A stretch of DNA of 64,000 bases, taken from the NCBI GenBank assembly GCA_963698495.1, contig CAVORB010000011.1, positions 197,829 through 261,828 of the forward strand, in the 5' to 3' direction. The translations under genes were made by a program, and so were the position numbers. Below the pieces are notes generated by a model. The model did no database searches, was not told where the DNA came from, and saw nothing but the letters and a program-made list of their open reading frames with translations. This DNA is from CAVORB01 sp963698495. GTDB lineage: Bacteria > Pseudomonadota > Gammaproteobacteria > Chromatiales > Chromatiaceae. This document shows positions 9,900 to 19,671 of the stretch, piece by piece (position 1 is the stretch's first letter; each line of letters starts with the position of its first letter).

Positions 9900-10640
9900 T
9901 CAGCGGGTCGGGCCCTCCGTCAGCAGGGGGCGCATGGCGTTCAGGATGTTCGAAAAGAGGTGAGGGGATTGGGCTTCCTCCCGGAGCAATAACTGTTTCA
10001 CGTGCTCACGCCGTGTGGGGGCGGAAAAGCAGGCGGGACAACTATCAGCAACAACGGGTAGCCGTGCGGCGCGGGCGAAATCCGCTGTCTGGCGCTCCCG
10101 ACAGTAAGCCAGCGGACGGATGATACGGACATCGCCCTCCCGGTTCAGGTAATGCGCCTTCATTGTTCTGAGCTGTCCGCCGTGAAAGATGGACATGAGA
10201 AGGCTTTCGGCGAGGTCGTCGAGGTGCTGGGCCAGGGCCAGGACACCGTATCCCTCTTGCCGACAGATCCGGTACATGATGCCCCGCTTCATCCGGGCGC
10301 AGTAGGCGCAGAAGGAATCCCCGTCCATGTGCTCCTTGGCCTGCTCCATGATCGGCTGCCGCTCATAGAACCAGTTCACGCCCAGTTTCTCGTAGTAGCC
10401 TTGCAGGGGCTGGGGATCGAAGCCCGGCACCTGCGGATCGACGGTGAGGGCGCCAAGCTCGAAGCGTACCGGCGCGTACGTCTGCAGGTGCCGAAGAAGG
10501 TGCAACAGGGACAGGGAGTCCTTGCCGCCGGAGACGCCGAGCAGAATACGGTCGCCCTCGCGGATCATGTCGTAATCAGCGATCGCCCGTCCTACCTGGC
10601 GCAAAAGGGATTTCGGCGGTTTTGCGGGCAGATTGTTCAT
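9900..10640 (-). CDS. ttcA: tRNA 2-thiocytidine(32) synthetase TtcA
   Basis: The product adds sulfur to cytidine 32 of certain tRNAs, using ATP and a [4Fe-4S] cluster. The PP-loop motif for ATP is SGGKDS near residue 37. The paired Cys motifs of the family are FCAYCARMKRG in the middle and SCPACFSAPTRR near the C-terminus. At 246 residues it is a little shorter than E. coli TtcA because it lacks the C-terminal extension. The start is the ATG at 10640 (MNNLPAKPPKSLLRQVG); the frame stays open upstream without family sequence. It diverges from the lipase gene. Confidence 0.9.
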   Translation of the reverse strand: MNNLPAKPPKSLLRQVGRAIADYDMIREGDRILLGVSGGKDSLSLLHLLRHLQTYAPVRFELGALTVDPQVPGFDPQPLQGYYEKLGVNWFYERQPIMEQAKEHMDGDSFCAYCARMKRGIMYRICRQEGYGVLALAQHLDDLAESLLMSIFHGGQLRTMKAHYLNREGDVRIIRPLAYCRERQTADFARAARLPVVADSCPACFSAPTRREHVKQLLLREEAQSPHLFSNILNAMRPLLTEGPTR

Positions 10641-10817
10641 GGCCGCGAGTGTAGCCGAAACCGCGCGCGACGGACCCCCGCAGCCCTGGATATTGACGGA
10701 CTCGAACTCGAGCGTCTGCCTCCAAGTCGCCTTCTCCTTGGCGGTCCTCTGTCGCAGTGACCCGGCTTGGCCCTGATATGATGATGCCGTGAACCTACGG
10801 CACATTTGCGAACGGCA

Positions 10818-11795
10818 ATGAACCCTCGCATCGCACTGACAGCGGTAATCGTGGTCGCCATCGGCGTACCAGCGCCCGCGCAGGCAGCGGGTTGTACCGT
10901 CCCCCATGGGCCGGCAGGCTCGCTCTCCCGGAGCATCGGCTGGGGGCTCAGCGCCCACTTCCGTCGCTGGCTCGATGCCAACGGCCTCGGCTCCTACGAC
11001 TTCCCCCGCGATGACCTCGCCGGCGGCAGCTTCGGCGGCAAGCGGGCGGACGACGAACGGGTCGCGCGGCAACCGGTGGTGTTCGTGCACGGAAACTCGG
11101 ATCGCGCGCTCGGATGGGAGCGAGGCCCGATCGGCTGGACGGCGGTGATCGACTATTTCTTAGCCAACGGCTACGGTCCCGCAGAGCTCTACGCCACCAC
11201 CTGGGGACCGGCGAACCCCAGCCGGGCAGGAGAGCAGACCCACTCCTTCGCCAACGTCGCGCGAGTCCGCGCCTTCATCGAGGCGGTATTGGCCTACACC
11301 GGGGCGGAGAAGCTGGATCTGATCGCGCACTCGATGGGCGTGACGCTGGCGCGCAAGGCGATCCTTGGCGGGGCGCTCGAAGGCAAGGACCTTGGCCCAC
11401 CTCTCAGCGACCGGATCGACACCTTCGTGGGAATCGCCGGAGCGAATCTGGGGCTTGCCGCCTGCTACCAGGCGGTAGAGAGTCAGCCGACCTGTTCCGC
11501 GGAGGACGGGTTCTACCCCGGCAGGCCCTCCCTCTTCGGCATCTCCGGAACCTCCGATTTCCTGGCTCAATTGAACGCGGAGCCGGGCTACGAGGCCGAG
11601 CACGTCTTCAGCATCTGGTCACGGGCCGACCAGCTCATCGGTTTCGGGAATCTGGTCTATGGGGAGCCCACCTCCCGCATACCGGACCAGGACGCAGAGA
11701 AGGTCTATGCGAGCGCCCCCTACGGCCACTTTTGCGTGCGTGATCTGAGCGCGCCGGTTCAGCTCGAGATGATCCGGCAGCATCGGGTGCCGTGA
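10818..11795 (+). CDS. Secreted alpha/beta-hydrolase lipase (class 2 lipase-like)
   Basis: The 325-residue product starts with a signal peptide (MNPRIALTAVIVVAIGVPAPAQAAG), so it is exported. The oxyanion segment VVFVHGNSD and the nucleophile elbow AHSMG mark it as an alpha/beta hydrolase. The arrangement resembles the Lipase_2 (EstB-like) family, which cleaves esters and triacylglycerols. The catalytic His is probably in the C-terminal YGHFCVRD. Cys residues near both ends may form disulfides after export. The ATG at 10818 was preferred over an in-frame TTG 12 nt upstream. It stands alone between ttcA and the convergent tsaC. Confidence 0.8.
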   Translation: MNPRIALTAVIVVAIGVPAPAQAAGCTVPHGPAGSLSRSIGWGLSAHFRRWLDANGLGSYDFPRDDLAGGSFGGKRADDERVARQPVVFVHGNSDRALGWERGPIGWTAVIDYFLANGYGPAELYATTWGPANPSRAGEQTHSFANVARVRAFIEAVLAYTGAEKLDLIAHSMGVTLARKAILGGALEGKDLGPPLSDRIDTFVGIAGANLGLAACYQAVESQPTCSAEDGFYPGRPSLFGISGTSDFLAQLNAEPGYEAEHVFSIWSRADQLIGFGNLVYGEPTSRIPDQDAEKVYASAPYGHFCVRDLSAPVQLEMIRQHRVP

Positions 11796-11838
11796 CGCGA
11801 CACCGGCGTGAGGTCCCGCCGGACATGGCCTTTGCTCC

Positions 11839-12414
11839 TCAGCCCCGAATGACCTCGCCCGTGCGTCCATCCCGGATGGTGGACGGTTGCGCCCGGCCGC
11901 CGCAATCCCCGGCGAGTATGTCGTCGACGTCGCCGTCGAGCCGCAACCTGACTTGCAAGGCGCTGCGCGCGGGAGGGTGGCCGCCGCGGTTGGCGCTCGT
12001 GGACACCAAGGGCCCCGCCGTCCGGCACAGCGCCGCCGCCAGCGGGTGCGCGGTGACACGCACCGCAAGGGTATCGTGACGGCCGGTCAGCCAATGGGGG
12101 GTAACGGATCGGGCCGGCAGCAGCCAGGTCACGGGACCCGGCCAGGTAGGCCAGATCCGGCTCATGACCGAAGCCTCCAGGGGCTCGACGAACGGCTCAA
12201 GTTGGGAGAAGTCGGCGGCGATCAGGATCAGTCCCTTGTGTTCGGGGCGCCGCTTGATCTCGAGGATGCGGCGCACCGCACGGGGATCCCAGGGGTCGCA
12301 ACCGAGCCCGTAGACGGCCTCGGTCGGATAGGCAATCACGGCGCCCACGGCGACCGCGCGGGCGACCTCGCGCAGCCTGAAGCAAGGAGCCGGATGCGGT
12401 TCTCCGGGGCTCAC
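11839..12414 (-). CDS. tsaC: Threonylcarbamoyl-AMP synthase TsaC (YrdC/Sua5 family)
   Basis: TsaC makes threonylcarbamoyl-AMP from Thr, bicarbonate and ATP for the t6A37 modification of ANN-decoding tRNAs. Family motifs are visible: GAVIAYPTEAVYGLGCDP, IKRRPEHKGLILI, WPGPVTWLLP and VSTSANRGG. The length of 191 residues fits TsaC rather than the longer Sua5. No ATG lies in frame, so GTG at 12414 (VSPGEPHPAPCF) is the likely start, 21 nt after the topA stop, which suggests co-transcription with topA. Confidence 0.9.
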   Translation of the reverse strand: MSPGEPHPAPCFRLREVARAVAVGAVIAYPTEAVYGLGCDPWDPRAVRRILEIKRRPEHKGLILIAADFSQLEPFVEPLEASVMSRIWPTWPGPVTWLLPARSVTPHWLTGRHDTLAVRVTAHPLAAALCRTAGPLVSTSANRGGHPPARSALQVRLRLDGDVDDILAGDCGGRAQPSTIRDGRTGEVIRG

Positions 12415-12434
12415 AGCCGGCTGCGCGTCAGCGG

Positions 12435-14777
12435 TCAGGAAGCCGCCCGGCGGCGAGGCGCGTCCGGTGCGGGCTCGTCGTCGGTCCGGCTGCCGCTTTC
12501 GTCGACAGGCACGCTGTAACCGCAGTCCTTCTGCGGACAGACCTTCTCCGCGCCCTTGCTGCGCGTCACCTTGATGGTGAGGATGGGCCACTCGCAGCTC
12601 GGACAGGGCTCGGCAACTGGCTCGTTCCAAACGGCATAGTCGCACTTCGGGTACGTGGAGCAGGAGTAGAAGATCTTCCCTCGCCGGGACTTCTTCCGCA
12701 GCAGGGTGCCCTTGTCGCACTTCGGGCAGGCAACGCCCGTATCCAGCGGCCGCTCCAGAGGCTCGATGAAGCGACACTTCGGATAAGCGCTGCAGCCGAT
12801 GAACTTGCCGTACTTACCGCGCTTGACGTGCAGCTCGGAGCCGCACTCCGGGCAAGTCCTCCCCTCCAGCACCTCGGCCGCCGGCTGGGCCTCAGTCTTG
12901 TCGGCCTGGAGGTCCCGCGTATAGTCGCAATCGGGATACTTGGTGCATCCGATGAAGCGCCCGTGCTTGCCCAGGCGTATGGCCAGTGGAGCGCTGCACT
13001 TGGGGCAGGCCTCCTCGATCACCTCCTGGGTGACGTCGCTGCGCTTGACGTGCTCCTGGGTATGGTCGACAAGCTTCTTGAAGGGTCGCCAGAACTGCTC
13101 CAGCAAGGGTATCCAGTCCTCTTCGCCCCGAGAAACGGCGTCCAGCTCGTCCTCGAGACGGGCGGTGAAGTCGTAATCGACATAATCGGTGAAGTACGCG
13201 GTCAGGAACTTGTTGACGATCCTGCCCACATCGGTGGGATAGAAGCGCTTCTTCTCCAGCTGCGCGTACTCCCTCTCCTGCAGGGTCGAGATGATGCTGG
13301 CGTAGGTGGAGGGTCGGCCGATCCCGTACTCCTCCAGGGCCTTGACCAGAGACGCCTCGGTGTAGCGCGGGGGAGGCTCCGTGAAGTGCTGGTCCGGGCG
13401 GATGGCGACGAGCTCGACCTCCTCGCCCTCTTTGAAGGGCGGCAACATGCGCTCCTCGTCGTCATCGGCGGCGGCCGCGTCGTCCCGTCCCTCGAGGTAC
13501 ACGCGCATGAAGCCGGGCTCCGACACCGTCGAACCGGTGGCGCGGAACAGGTTCCCGACCCCGGCCGACAGATCCACCGCAACCGTGTTGATCAGGGCAT
13601 GCGCCATTTGGCAGGCCAGGGTTCTCTTCCAGATCAGCTCGTAGAGCCGCGCCTGATCCCCAGTCAGATGGGCCTTGATCTCCTTCGGAAGTCGTCGGAT
13701 CGAGGTCGGCCTGATCGCCTCGTGGGCCTCCTGGGCGTTCTTGGCCTTCGTCTTGAACAGGCGCGCCTGTGGCGGCAGATGATCCGCTCCGTAACGCTCG
13801 GCCACGAATGCGCGGATCTCGGCGATCGCCTCCTGGGCGAGATTCACCGAGTCGGTTCGCATGTAGGTGATCAGGCCAATGGCGCCGCTACCGGTGTCCA
13901 CGCCCTCGTACAGCTGCTGCGCCACGCGCATGGTGCGCTGTGCGGTGAATCCGAGCTTGCGCGAGGCCTCCTGCTGCAGGGTGGAGGTGATGAAAGGAGG
14001 GGCGGGGTGGCGCTTGCGCTGCTTTCGCTCGACCTTTTCGACCCTGAGCTTGCCCGCTGCCGACTGTTCGAGTGCCTTCTCAACCTCATGGGCGCGGGTT
14101 CCATCCTGGATGCTGAACTGCTCGATCTTCTCGCCGCCGAACAGCGTGAGCTTGGCCTCGAACGGCCTCTTCTCCTTGACCGCTTCGGCCACGATGGTCC
14201 AGTACTCGCGGGTGTTGAATGCCTCGATCTCCTGCTCGCGCTCGACGATGAGACGCAATGCCGGGCTCTGCACCCGCCCGGCCGAGAGGCCGCGCCGCAC
14301 CTTCTTCCACAGCAGGGGGGAGAGGTTGAATCCCACCAGGTAGTCCAGGGCGCGCCGTGCCTGCTGGGCATTGACCAGGTCCAAGGACAGCTCGCGCGGA
14401 TTGGCGACCGCATCCTGCACCGCCCGTTTGGTGATCTCGTTGAACACGACCCGATAGACGGGCTTCTTGCCCAGCTGGCGACGCTTCTTGAGCAACTCGT
14501 AGAGGTGCCAGGAGATGGCCTCGCCCTCGCGGTCGGGATCGGTCGCGAGATAGAGGGCGTCGGCGGTTTTCAGCTTCTTGGCGATCGCCTGCACGTGCTT
14601 TTCGTTGCGATCGATCACCTGGTACTGCATGGCGAAGCCGTGTTCCGGGTCGACCGCCCCCTCCTTGGGAACGAGATCGCGCACGTGACCGTACGAGGCC
14701 GTTACCTCGAAGGAAGGTCCGAGGTACTTCTTGATGGTTTTCGCCTTCGCGGGCGATTCGACAACGACCAGGTTCAT
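12435..14777 (-). CDS. topA: DNA topoisomerase I (omega protein)
   Basis: This type IA topoisomerase relaxes negative supercoils. The ATG at 14777 gives MNLVVVESPAKAKTIKKYLG, the Toprim start; Toprim acidic residues follow in YLATDPDREGEAI. The catalytic Tyr is in GLITYMRTDSVNL. The C-terminus carries four Cys4-type zinc ribbons (CPKCSAPL, CPECGSEL, CPKCDKGT and CPSCEWPI regions, roughly residues 600-760). The length of 780 residues fits a proteobacterial TopA. It lies between smg and tsaC in the order usual for gammaproteobacteria. Confidence 0.95.
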   Translation of the reverse strand: MNLVVVESPAKAKTIKKYLGPSFEVTASYGHVRDLVPKEGAVDPEHGFAMQYQVIDRNEKHVQAIAKKLKTADALYLATDPDREGEAISWHLYELLKKRRQLGKKPVYRVVFNEITKRAVQDAVANPRELSLDLVNAQQARRALDYLVGFNLSPLLWKKVRRGLSAGRVQSPALRLIVEREQEIEAFNTREYWTIVAEAVKEKRPFEAKLTLFGGEKIEQFSIQDGTRAHEVEKALEQSAAGKLRVEKVERKQRKRHPAPPFITSTLQQEASRKLGFTAQRTMRVAQQLYEGVDTGSGAIGLITYMRTDSVNLAQEAIAEIRAFVAERYGADHLPPQARLFKTKAKNAQEAHEAIRPTSIRRLPKEIKAHLTGDQARLYELIWKRTLACQMAHALINTVAVDLSAGVGNLFRATGSTVSEPGFMRVYLEGRDDAAAADDDEERMLPPFKEGEEVELVAIRPDQHFTEPPPRYTEASLVKALEEYGIGRPSTYASIISTLQEREYAQLEKKRFYPTDVGRIVNKFLTAYFTDYVDYDFTARLEDELDAVSRGEEDWIPLLEQFWRPFKKLVDHTQEHVKRSDVTQEVIEEACPKCSAPLAIRLGKHGRFIGCTKYPDCDYTRDLQADKTEAQPAAEVLEGRTCPECGSELHVKRGKYGKFIGCSAYPKCRFIEPLERPLDTGVACPKCDKGTLLRKKSRRGKIFYSCSTYPKCDYAVWNEPVAEPCPSCEWPILTIKVTRSKGAEKVCPQKDCGYSVPVDESGSRTDDEPAPDAPRRRAAS

Positions 14778-15026
14778 GCGGTGACCGAGGTGCAGAGGGC
14801 AACGGGCGCCTAGCAAAACCGATTCACCCGCGCCGCGTCAAGGGCGGCCTTGCCGGCGAGTGGCGCGATAGGGAGGGGAGGGAGTTCCGAGAGGGCGGGG
14901 GAATGCCGGGTATTCAGCGGCTCGGCGATCCGTGGCGTTATCCGGGATGGGCCCTTCAGCCTCGGGTGACGCGGACATCGGCTCGGGACTGCATCCCGGG
15001 AACCGTCTCGTACGGCGTCTCGCCCG

Positions 15027-15503
15027 TCAGTGAACCGCCGACGGCTCGTCGTTGTAGACCAGGTCCTCCATCTGAGTGAAGGCGTCTTCACTGCCGGGGC
15101 GGTTCATCAGCACCAGGAGCACCACCCACTTGAGCTCGTCGACGGATACGCTGGCGTGGTCGATGGCTAACGCGCGGTCGATCACCAGCTCGCGACTGGC
15201 CGTGTCCAGGATTCCGTTCTGCTCGAGAAACAGCAGCAAACCCTTGGCCTCGACATCGAGCTTCGCGGATTCGACGTCCGCGTAGATCCGCATGGAGCGC
15301 CTGGTGCAGGGCTGGTAGTGCGCGGTTTCGACCCCGGCGGCCAGCTCGTCCAACCAGCGCAGCGCCTTGCGGATCTCATCGTTGGTGAAGCCGGCCTGGG
15401 ACAGCTCGTCCTCCAGCTCCCCCTGGTCGTCGGGCGGCTGACTCTCACCGTCCATGTAGTTCTCGTAGAGATAGATGAGCACGTCGACCATGTTTTCGTA
15501 CAT
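15027..15503 (-). CDS. smg: Smg protein (DUF494)
   Basis: This is a 158-residue member of the DUF494/Smg family, which lies between dprA and topA in many proteobacteria and whose molecular role is not established. The N-terminus MYENMVDVLIYLYENYMD is the family signature. The C-terminal half (ELKWVVLLVLMNRP) is also typical. The protein is acidic and helical with no membrane segment. The assignment rests on sequence and gene order together. Confidence 0.88.
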   Translation of the reverse strand: MYENMVDVLIYLYENYMDGESQPPDDQGELEDELSQAGFTNDEIRKALRWLDELAAGVETAHYQPCTRRSMRIYADVESAKLDVEAKGLLLFLEQNGILDTASRELVIDRALAIDHASVSVDELKWVVLLVLMNRPGSEDAFTQMEDLVYNDEPSAVH

Positions 15504-15579
15504 CTGCCAACCTCAAGGCCGGTAAATCGACCGCCGCCGCGCCGGGCGATCGCGGGAGGCCTCGCCGCTTCCGAGTCGG

Positions 15580-16700
15580 CTAGATCGAGCCCGACCGGCG
15601 GCTGTAGCGACCTCCTGGGTAAGATGATACATATCCCTCCAGTTCCAGCAACAAAAGCATGGATGCGACGCTCTGCGCCGGGAGCTCCGTGCGGCGGATC
15701 AGCTCGTCCGGCGCCACCGGATCGTGACCCATGGCCTCGAGCAGACGCAGGTAGTCCCCATCCAGCCTCGCTGCCGGCGTGCTCTGCTCGCCTCGACGAG
15801 CGGCTGGGAGTCCGCGGCGAAGGGACCGAGCACGGAGGAGAGCTCCTCCAGGACGTCCTGGGCGGTTTCCACCAGCTTCGCCCCGTCCCGGATCAGCGCG
15901 TGGCACCCTCGCGACAGCGGATTATGGATGGAACCGGGTATGGCAAAGACCTCCCGCCCCTGGTCCGTGGCGTATCGGGCGGTAATCAGGGATCCGCTCT
16001 TGAGCGCCGCCTCGGTCACCAGTGTTCCAAGACTGAGGCCGCTGATGATGCGGTTGCGGCGCGGGAAGTGCTCGCCCTTGGGGCCGGTCCCGGGCGGAAA
16101 CTCCGTCACCAGCGCGCCCAGGTGCGCGATACGCCGCGCAAGCTCGCGGTGAGCGGCGGGGTAGACGCGATCCGGCCCAGTGCCGAGCACGGCAATGGTG
16201 CGACCGCACTCCATCGCGCCCTCATGGGCGGCCCCGTCCACACCGATCGCGAGCCCGCTCGTAACCGTCAAGCCACAGCCGGCAAAATGGCGAGCGAACT
16301 CGCGTGTGGTGTCTCGTCCAGCCGGCGTCGGATTACGGCTGCCGACGATTGCGATCTGCGGGTCCGAGAGCGCCGACGGGTCTCCCTGCACGTACAGCAC
16401 CGCGGGCGCGTCGACCAGTTCCTTCAGCAACGCCGGATAGCGAGGGTCGTCCAGGGTAAGGATGTGCGCACCCTCGCGCCCCGCCCACGCGAGCGCGGCA
16501 TCGACCGCATCTGTCGGTGGGGAACGCAGCGAGTCGGCGGCATCGGCGCGAGCACCCGCGGCACGCAGTGCCGATGCGTCCGCCTCCAGCACCTTTAGCG
16601 GGTCGCCGAAATGCTCTAGCAGGCGGGCGGCCGTACGCGGGCCGATTCCTGGCGTGTGCGCGACTGTCAACCAGGCCCGCAGACGCTCCGCGTCGGTCAC
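15580..16700 (-). pseudogene. dprA: DNA processing protein DprA, frameshifted before its C-terminal domain
   Basis: DprA loads RecA on incoming single-stranded DNA in natural transformation. The GTG at 16700 opens a frame with the N-terminal helix-hairpin-helix (AHTPGIGPRTAARLLEHFGD) and the full Rossmann-like core (IAIVGSRNPTPAG, SGLAIGVDGAAHEGA, PRRNRIISGLS, TEAALKSGSLITARYA, GREVFAIPGSI). Near 15770-15790 the frame is lost, as if one base were missing. The expected C-terminal winged-helix domain continues in another frame (LDGDYLRLLEAMGHDP to the stop at 15580). The core alone could still be made with a wrong 30-residue tail. Confidence 0.85.
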
Positions 16701-16714
16701 GCCAGAGGTCCGCG

Positions 16715-17896
16715 TCAGGCGTTGGGCGAGCGCACCGCGTCCAGGACGTGAATGGGACGGAAAGCCTTCATCACGAGGGCGAAGCTCACCCGAGGAAAGG
16801 TGCGGAAGACCATCAGCACGCCGGCTGCCTCGTAAGGTCTGATGAAGGTGCTAGACGGTTTCGTCACCTCGACGTGAGGCGGTAACGGATCTCTGGGATC
16901 GAGCTCGTCGAACAGCCAGCGGTCCACACGATGATCGCCGAACCAGGTCTCTTGGGACCAGAACTTCTGGTCCTTCCAGTTCCAGTCCGAAGACCCCGAG
17001 CGAACCGTGTCGCGGACCTCTTGGCCGCCGCTGAACACCTCGAAGACGTGGCCGGACTGCAAACCGTCGTCCGAACCCCGGTCGATCACGACCACGTTGA
17101 ACTGTCCGATCTGGGATACGCCGTTGAGCACCGAGATGAGACGTGCCCTGACCTCCGGTGGCGCTGCCCGCGGAATGAAGTTGGCGAAGGGTTCCTCCCC
17201 GGAAGCCGAGATAACCCGATCTCCGATCGCGGTCTCGAGCCCCATGCTCGTAATCCGCACCTTGGCCGGATCGCCGGGGCGCTCGAGCAGGGCATCAGCG
17301 ACAAATTGCGCCTTGTACCCCAGGATCTCTCCGCTTTCCGAGTCGCGGAGGGGCTCGCCCGGACGCACGATGTCGAAGCGCTCGCCCTCGACACCGAAGA
17401 TGCTGCGGACATAGACCGAATCGTGGACGCCGGCGACGATATGCTCGTTCGGAAAATCGACGACGTAGGGCGCGGCGTCGATCTCGGCCTTGTCCAACAC
17501 GTAGGCTCGGGATAGGAAGGGACCGATCGAGCCAAGCGGGATGGTGGGCACCGGCTGCCTGAGCGCGGTTGCACGTACCCGCGGCGAGAGCTTCACCGTG
17601 CGCATCCCGCCTTGGAATCCGATTCTTGGCTCGCCGTCGCGGTAGTAGAGCTCGAGGACGTCACCGGGATAGATTCGGTCGGGATTACCGATGTCCCGGT
17701 TCGAATCCCAGATCTGCGGCCAGCGCCAGGGATCGCGCAGGAACTGGCCGGCGATGCCCCACAGGGTATCGCCACTGCGTACCGTGTAGGTCTTCGGATG
17801 GTTGGGGTTGAGCTCTACCTGGGCTGCAGCGGGCCAAACAAACGCGGCGGCGAGTAGGGCGACGGGGAGGACGAGAGCAGCTGGGTTTAGGCGCAT
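16715..17896 (-). CDS. Exported LysM-domain protein
   Basis: The 393-residue product starts with a signal peptide (MRLNPAALVLPVALLAAAFVWPAAAQ). Directly after it comes one LysM peptidoglycan-binding domain (about residues 34-85: YTVRSGDTLWGIAGQFL, IYPGDVLEL). The rest has no catalytic domain that I recognise. A LysM protein in this position, divergent from def and next to dprA, is conserved in gammaproteobacteria (for example Pseudomonas), but its exact job is unknown. The ATG at 17896 was chosen over a GTG two codons upstream. It likely leads the leftward operon lysM-dprA-smg-topA-tsaC. Confidence 0.88.
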   Translation of the reverse strand: MRLNPAALVLPVALLAAAFVWPAAAQVELNPNHPKTYTVRSGDTLWGIAGQFLRDPWRWPQIWDSNRDIGNPDRIYPGDVLELYYRDGEPRIGFQGGMRTVKLSPRVRATALRQPVPTIPLGSIGPFLSRAYVLDKAEIDAAPYVVDFPNEHIVAGVHDSVYVRSIFGVEGERFDIVRPGEPLRDSESGEILGYKAQFVADALLERPGDPAKVRITSMGLETAIGDRVISASGEEPFANFIPRAAPPEVRARLISVLNGVSQIGQFNVVVIDRGSDDGLQSGHVFEVFSGGQEVRDTVRSGSSDWNWKDQKFWSQETWFGDHRVDRWLFDELDPRDPLPPHVEVTKPSSTFIRPYEAAGVLMVFRTFPRVSFALVMKAFRPIHVLDAVRSPNA

Positions 17897-18116
17897 GGAC
17901 ACTCCGGCACGGTCGAAACAGGATTACCCTGCCCCCATTTGTGGGGATGATGCAACAATCCACTTCGCCCGACGCGTCGAACTGACGAACAATGCCTTGA
18001 GCTCCTGAGTCCCGCGCCGGTCGTTTGACGATACGCTCTTATTATTTAGTGTGATATGTTGCGGATATTAGCGACCAATTGCAAAAGGTTCCAGCCTGTT
18101 TTTAAAGAAACACCCG

Positions 18117-18653
18117 ATGAGCAAGCTCGAAATCCTCACTTTTCCGGACCCACGGCTGCGCAATAAGGCAAAGCCGGTTGCGCGTGTCGGCGACGATATC
18201 CGTCTGATCGTCGACGACATGTTCGAGACCATGTACGCCGCCCCCGGCATCGGCCTCGCCGCCATCCAGGTGGACATCCCCCTGCGCATCGTGGTGATCG
18301 ACGTCTCGGAGGAGAAGCATTCTCCCTTGTGCCTGATCAACCCAGAGATCCTGTCGCGAGAGGGCGAAGAGCAGACGGAGGAAGGCTGCCTGTCGGTTCC
18401 CGGCTTCTACGAGCCGGTGACCCGAGCCGAGAAGATCCGGGTCAGCGCCCTCGATCGCGACGGCAACCCGTTCGAGCTGGACGCGGATGGTCTGCTCGCC
18501 GTTTGCATCCAGCATGAGATCGATCATCTCGATGGAAAGCTGTTCGTCGACTACGTCTCCTCGTTGAAGCGCCAGCGCATCCGCAAGAAGCTGGAGAAGG
18601 ATCAGCGCCAGCAGCGTCCAGCTTCAACCGAGGCGCGTCGCCGGGTCATCTGA
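18117..18653 (+). CDS. def: Peptide deformylase
   Basis: The enzyme removes the formyl group from the N-terminal Met of new proteins. All three metal and active-site motifs are present: GIGLAAIQ, EGCLSVP and QHEIDHLDG. The 178 residues include a basic C-terminal tail (KRQRIRKKLEKDQRQQRP) longer than in E. coli. It heads the rightward def-fmt-rsmB group, which is standard. The AT-rich 18030-18070 stretch upstream probably holds its promoter, but no clean -35/-10 pair could be picked. Confidence 0.95.
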   Translation: MSKLEILTFPDPRLRNKAKPVARVGDDIRLIVDDMFETMYAAPGIGLAAIQVDIPLRIVVIDVSEEKHSPLCLINPEILSREGEEQTEEGCLSVPGFYEPVTRAEKIRVSALDRDGNPFELDADGLLAVCIQHEIDHLDGKLFVDYVSSLKRQRIRKKLEKDQRQQRPASTEARRRVI

Positions 18654-18732
18654 GCCGTGAGACAGGGCAAGGCGCAACCGCTGCAGCGACCGGCGAGCGA
18701 TCTCCTCACCCCAGCGCCGGGACGCTAGGCGC

Positions 18733-19671
18733 ATGTCGGCACTGCGCATCGTCTTCGCGGGCACCCCCGAGTTCGCGGTTCCGTCCCTCGAAGCCCTGAC
18801 CTCGAGCGGTCACGATATTGCTGCCGTCTACACCCAGCCGGATCGGCCGGCCGGTCGCGGCCGCAAGCTCACCGCCAGTCCGGTCAAACAAGCCGCCATC
18901 GCCCACGGCCTCACGGTTTTCCAGCCACCGACGCTGCGTGACTCCGCGGCGGTGGAGGCCTTGAGGGCGCATAACGCGGACCTGATGGTCGTGGTCGCAT
19001 ACGGGCTACTGCTCCCGCAGCCGGTACTCGATGCCCCGCGCTTGGGGTGCGTGAATGTGCACGCGTCCCTGTTGCCGCGCTGGCGGGGCGCCGCGCCGAT
19101 CCAGCGAGCGATCCTGGCGGGGGATCGGGAAACGGGCGTCACCATCATGCGGATGGAAGCGGGGCTCGACACTGGCCCGATGTACCTGAAGCGCTCGATC
19201 CCGATCGCGGGCGACGACACGGGCGGCAGCCTTCACGACAAGCTTGCGGTCCTCGGGGCCGATGCGCTTTTGGATGCGTTACCGGGGATTGCCGACGGCC
19301 CCCTCTCGCCGCAGCCCCAGGATGCATCCCTGAGCACCTACGCCGGCAAACTCGACAAGGAAGAAGCACTGATCGACTGGCGCAGACCCGCGGTCGAGAT
19401 CGAGCGCATGATCCGCGCCTTCGATCCGTGGCCGGTGGCGCAGACGCGCCTTGGCGACGTCACGCTGCGGCTGTGGGGCGCCGAGCTCGCGGCCCTCGAG
19501 GCATCGGGGGCCGCGCCGGGCAGCATCCTCGCCGCCGACCGCAACGGCATCCTGGTGGCCACCGCAGAGGGGGCGTTGCGTATCACCCGCTTGCAGCCCC
19601 CCGGCAAGCGACCCATGGCGGCGGCCGATTTCCTCAACGCGCGCAGCCTGGACGGTGAAGCGTTTGGCTGA
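18733..19671 (+). CDS. fmt: Methionyl-tRNA formyltransferase
   Basis: The enzyme formylates initiator Met-tRNA with 10-formyl-tetrahydrofolate. The N-terminal formyltransferase domain shows RIVFAGTPEFAVPSLEAL, the catalytic motif NVHASLLPRWRGAAPI and the Asp in GLDTGPMY. The C-terminal domain (IDWRRPAVEIERMIRAFDPWP) binds tRNA. The length of 312 residues is normal. The gene is followed by rsmB with an overlap of about 17 nt. Confidence 0.95.
   Translation: MSALRIVFAGTPEFAVPSLEALTSSGHDIAAVYTQPDRPAGRGRKLTASPVKQAAIAHGLTVFQPPTLRDSAAVEALRAHNADLMVVVAYGLLLPQPVLDAPRLGCVNVHASLLPRWRGAAPIQRAILAGDRETGVTIMRMEAGLDTGPMYLKRSIPIAGDDTGGSLHDKLAVLGADALLDALPGIADGPLSPQPQDASLSTYAGKLDKEEALIDWRRPAVEIERMIRAFDPWPVAQTRLGDVTLRLWGAELAALEASGAAPGSILAADRNGILVATAEGALRITRLQPPGKRPMAAADFLNARSLDGEAFG

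Noticed and set aside
12828..14813. A rightward frame of 661 codons opposite topA
   Set aside because: It is the antisense shadow of topA: long only because of high GC, low in complexity, and with no family motif or ribosome-binding site.
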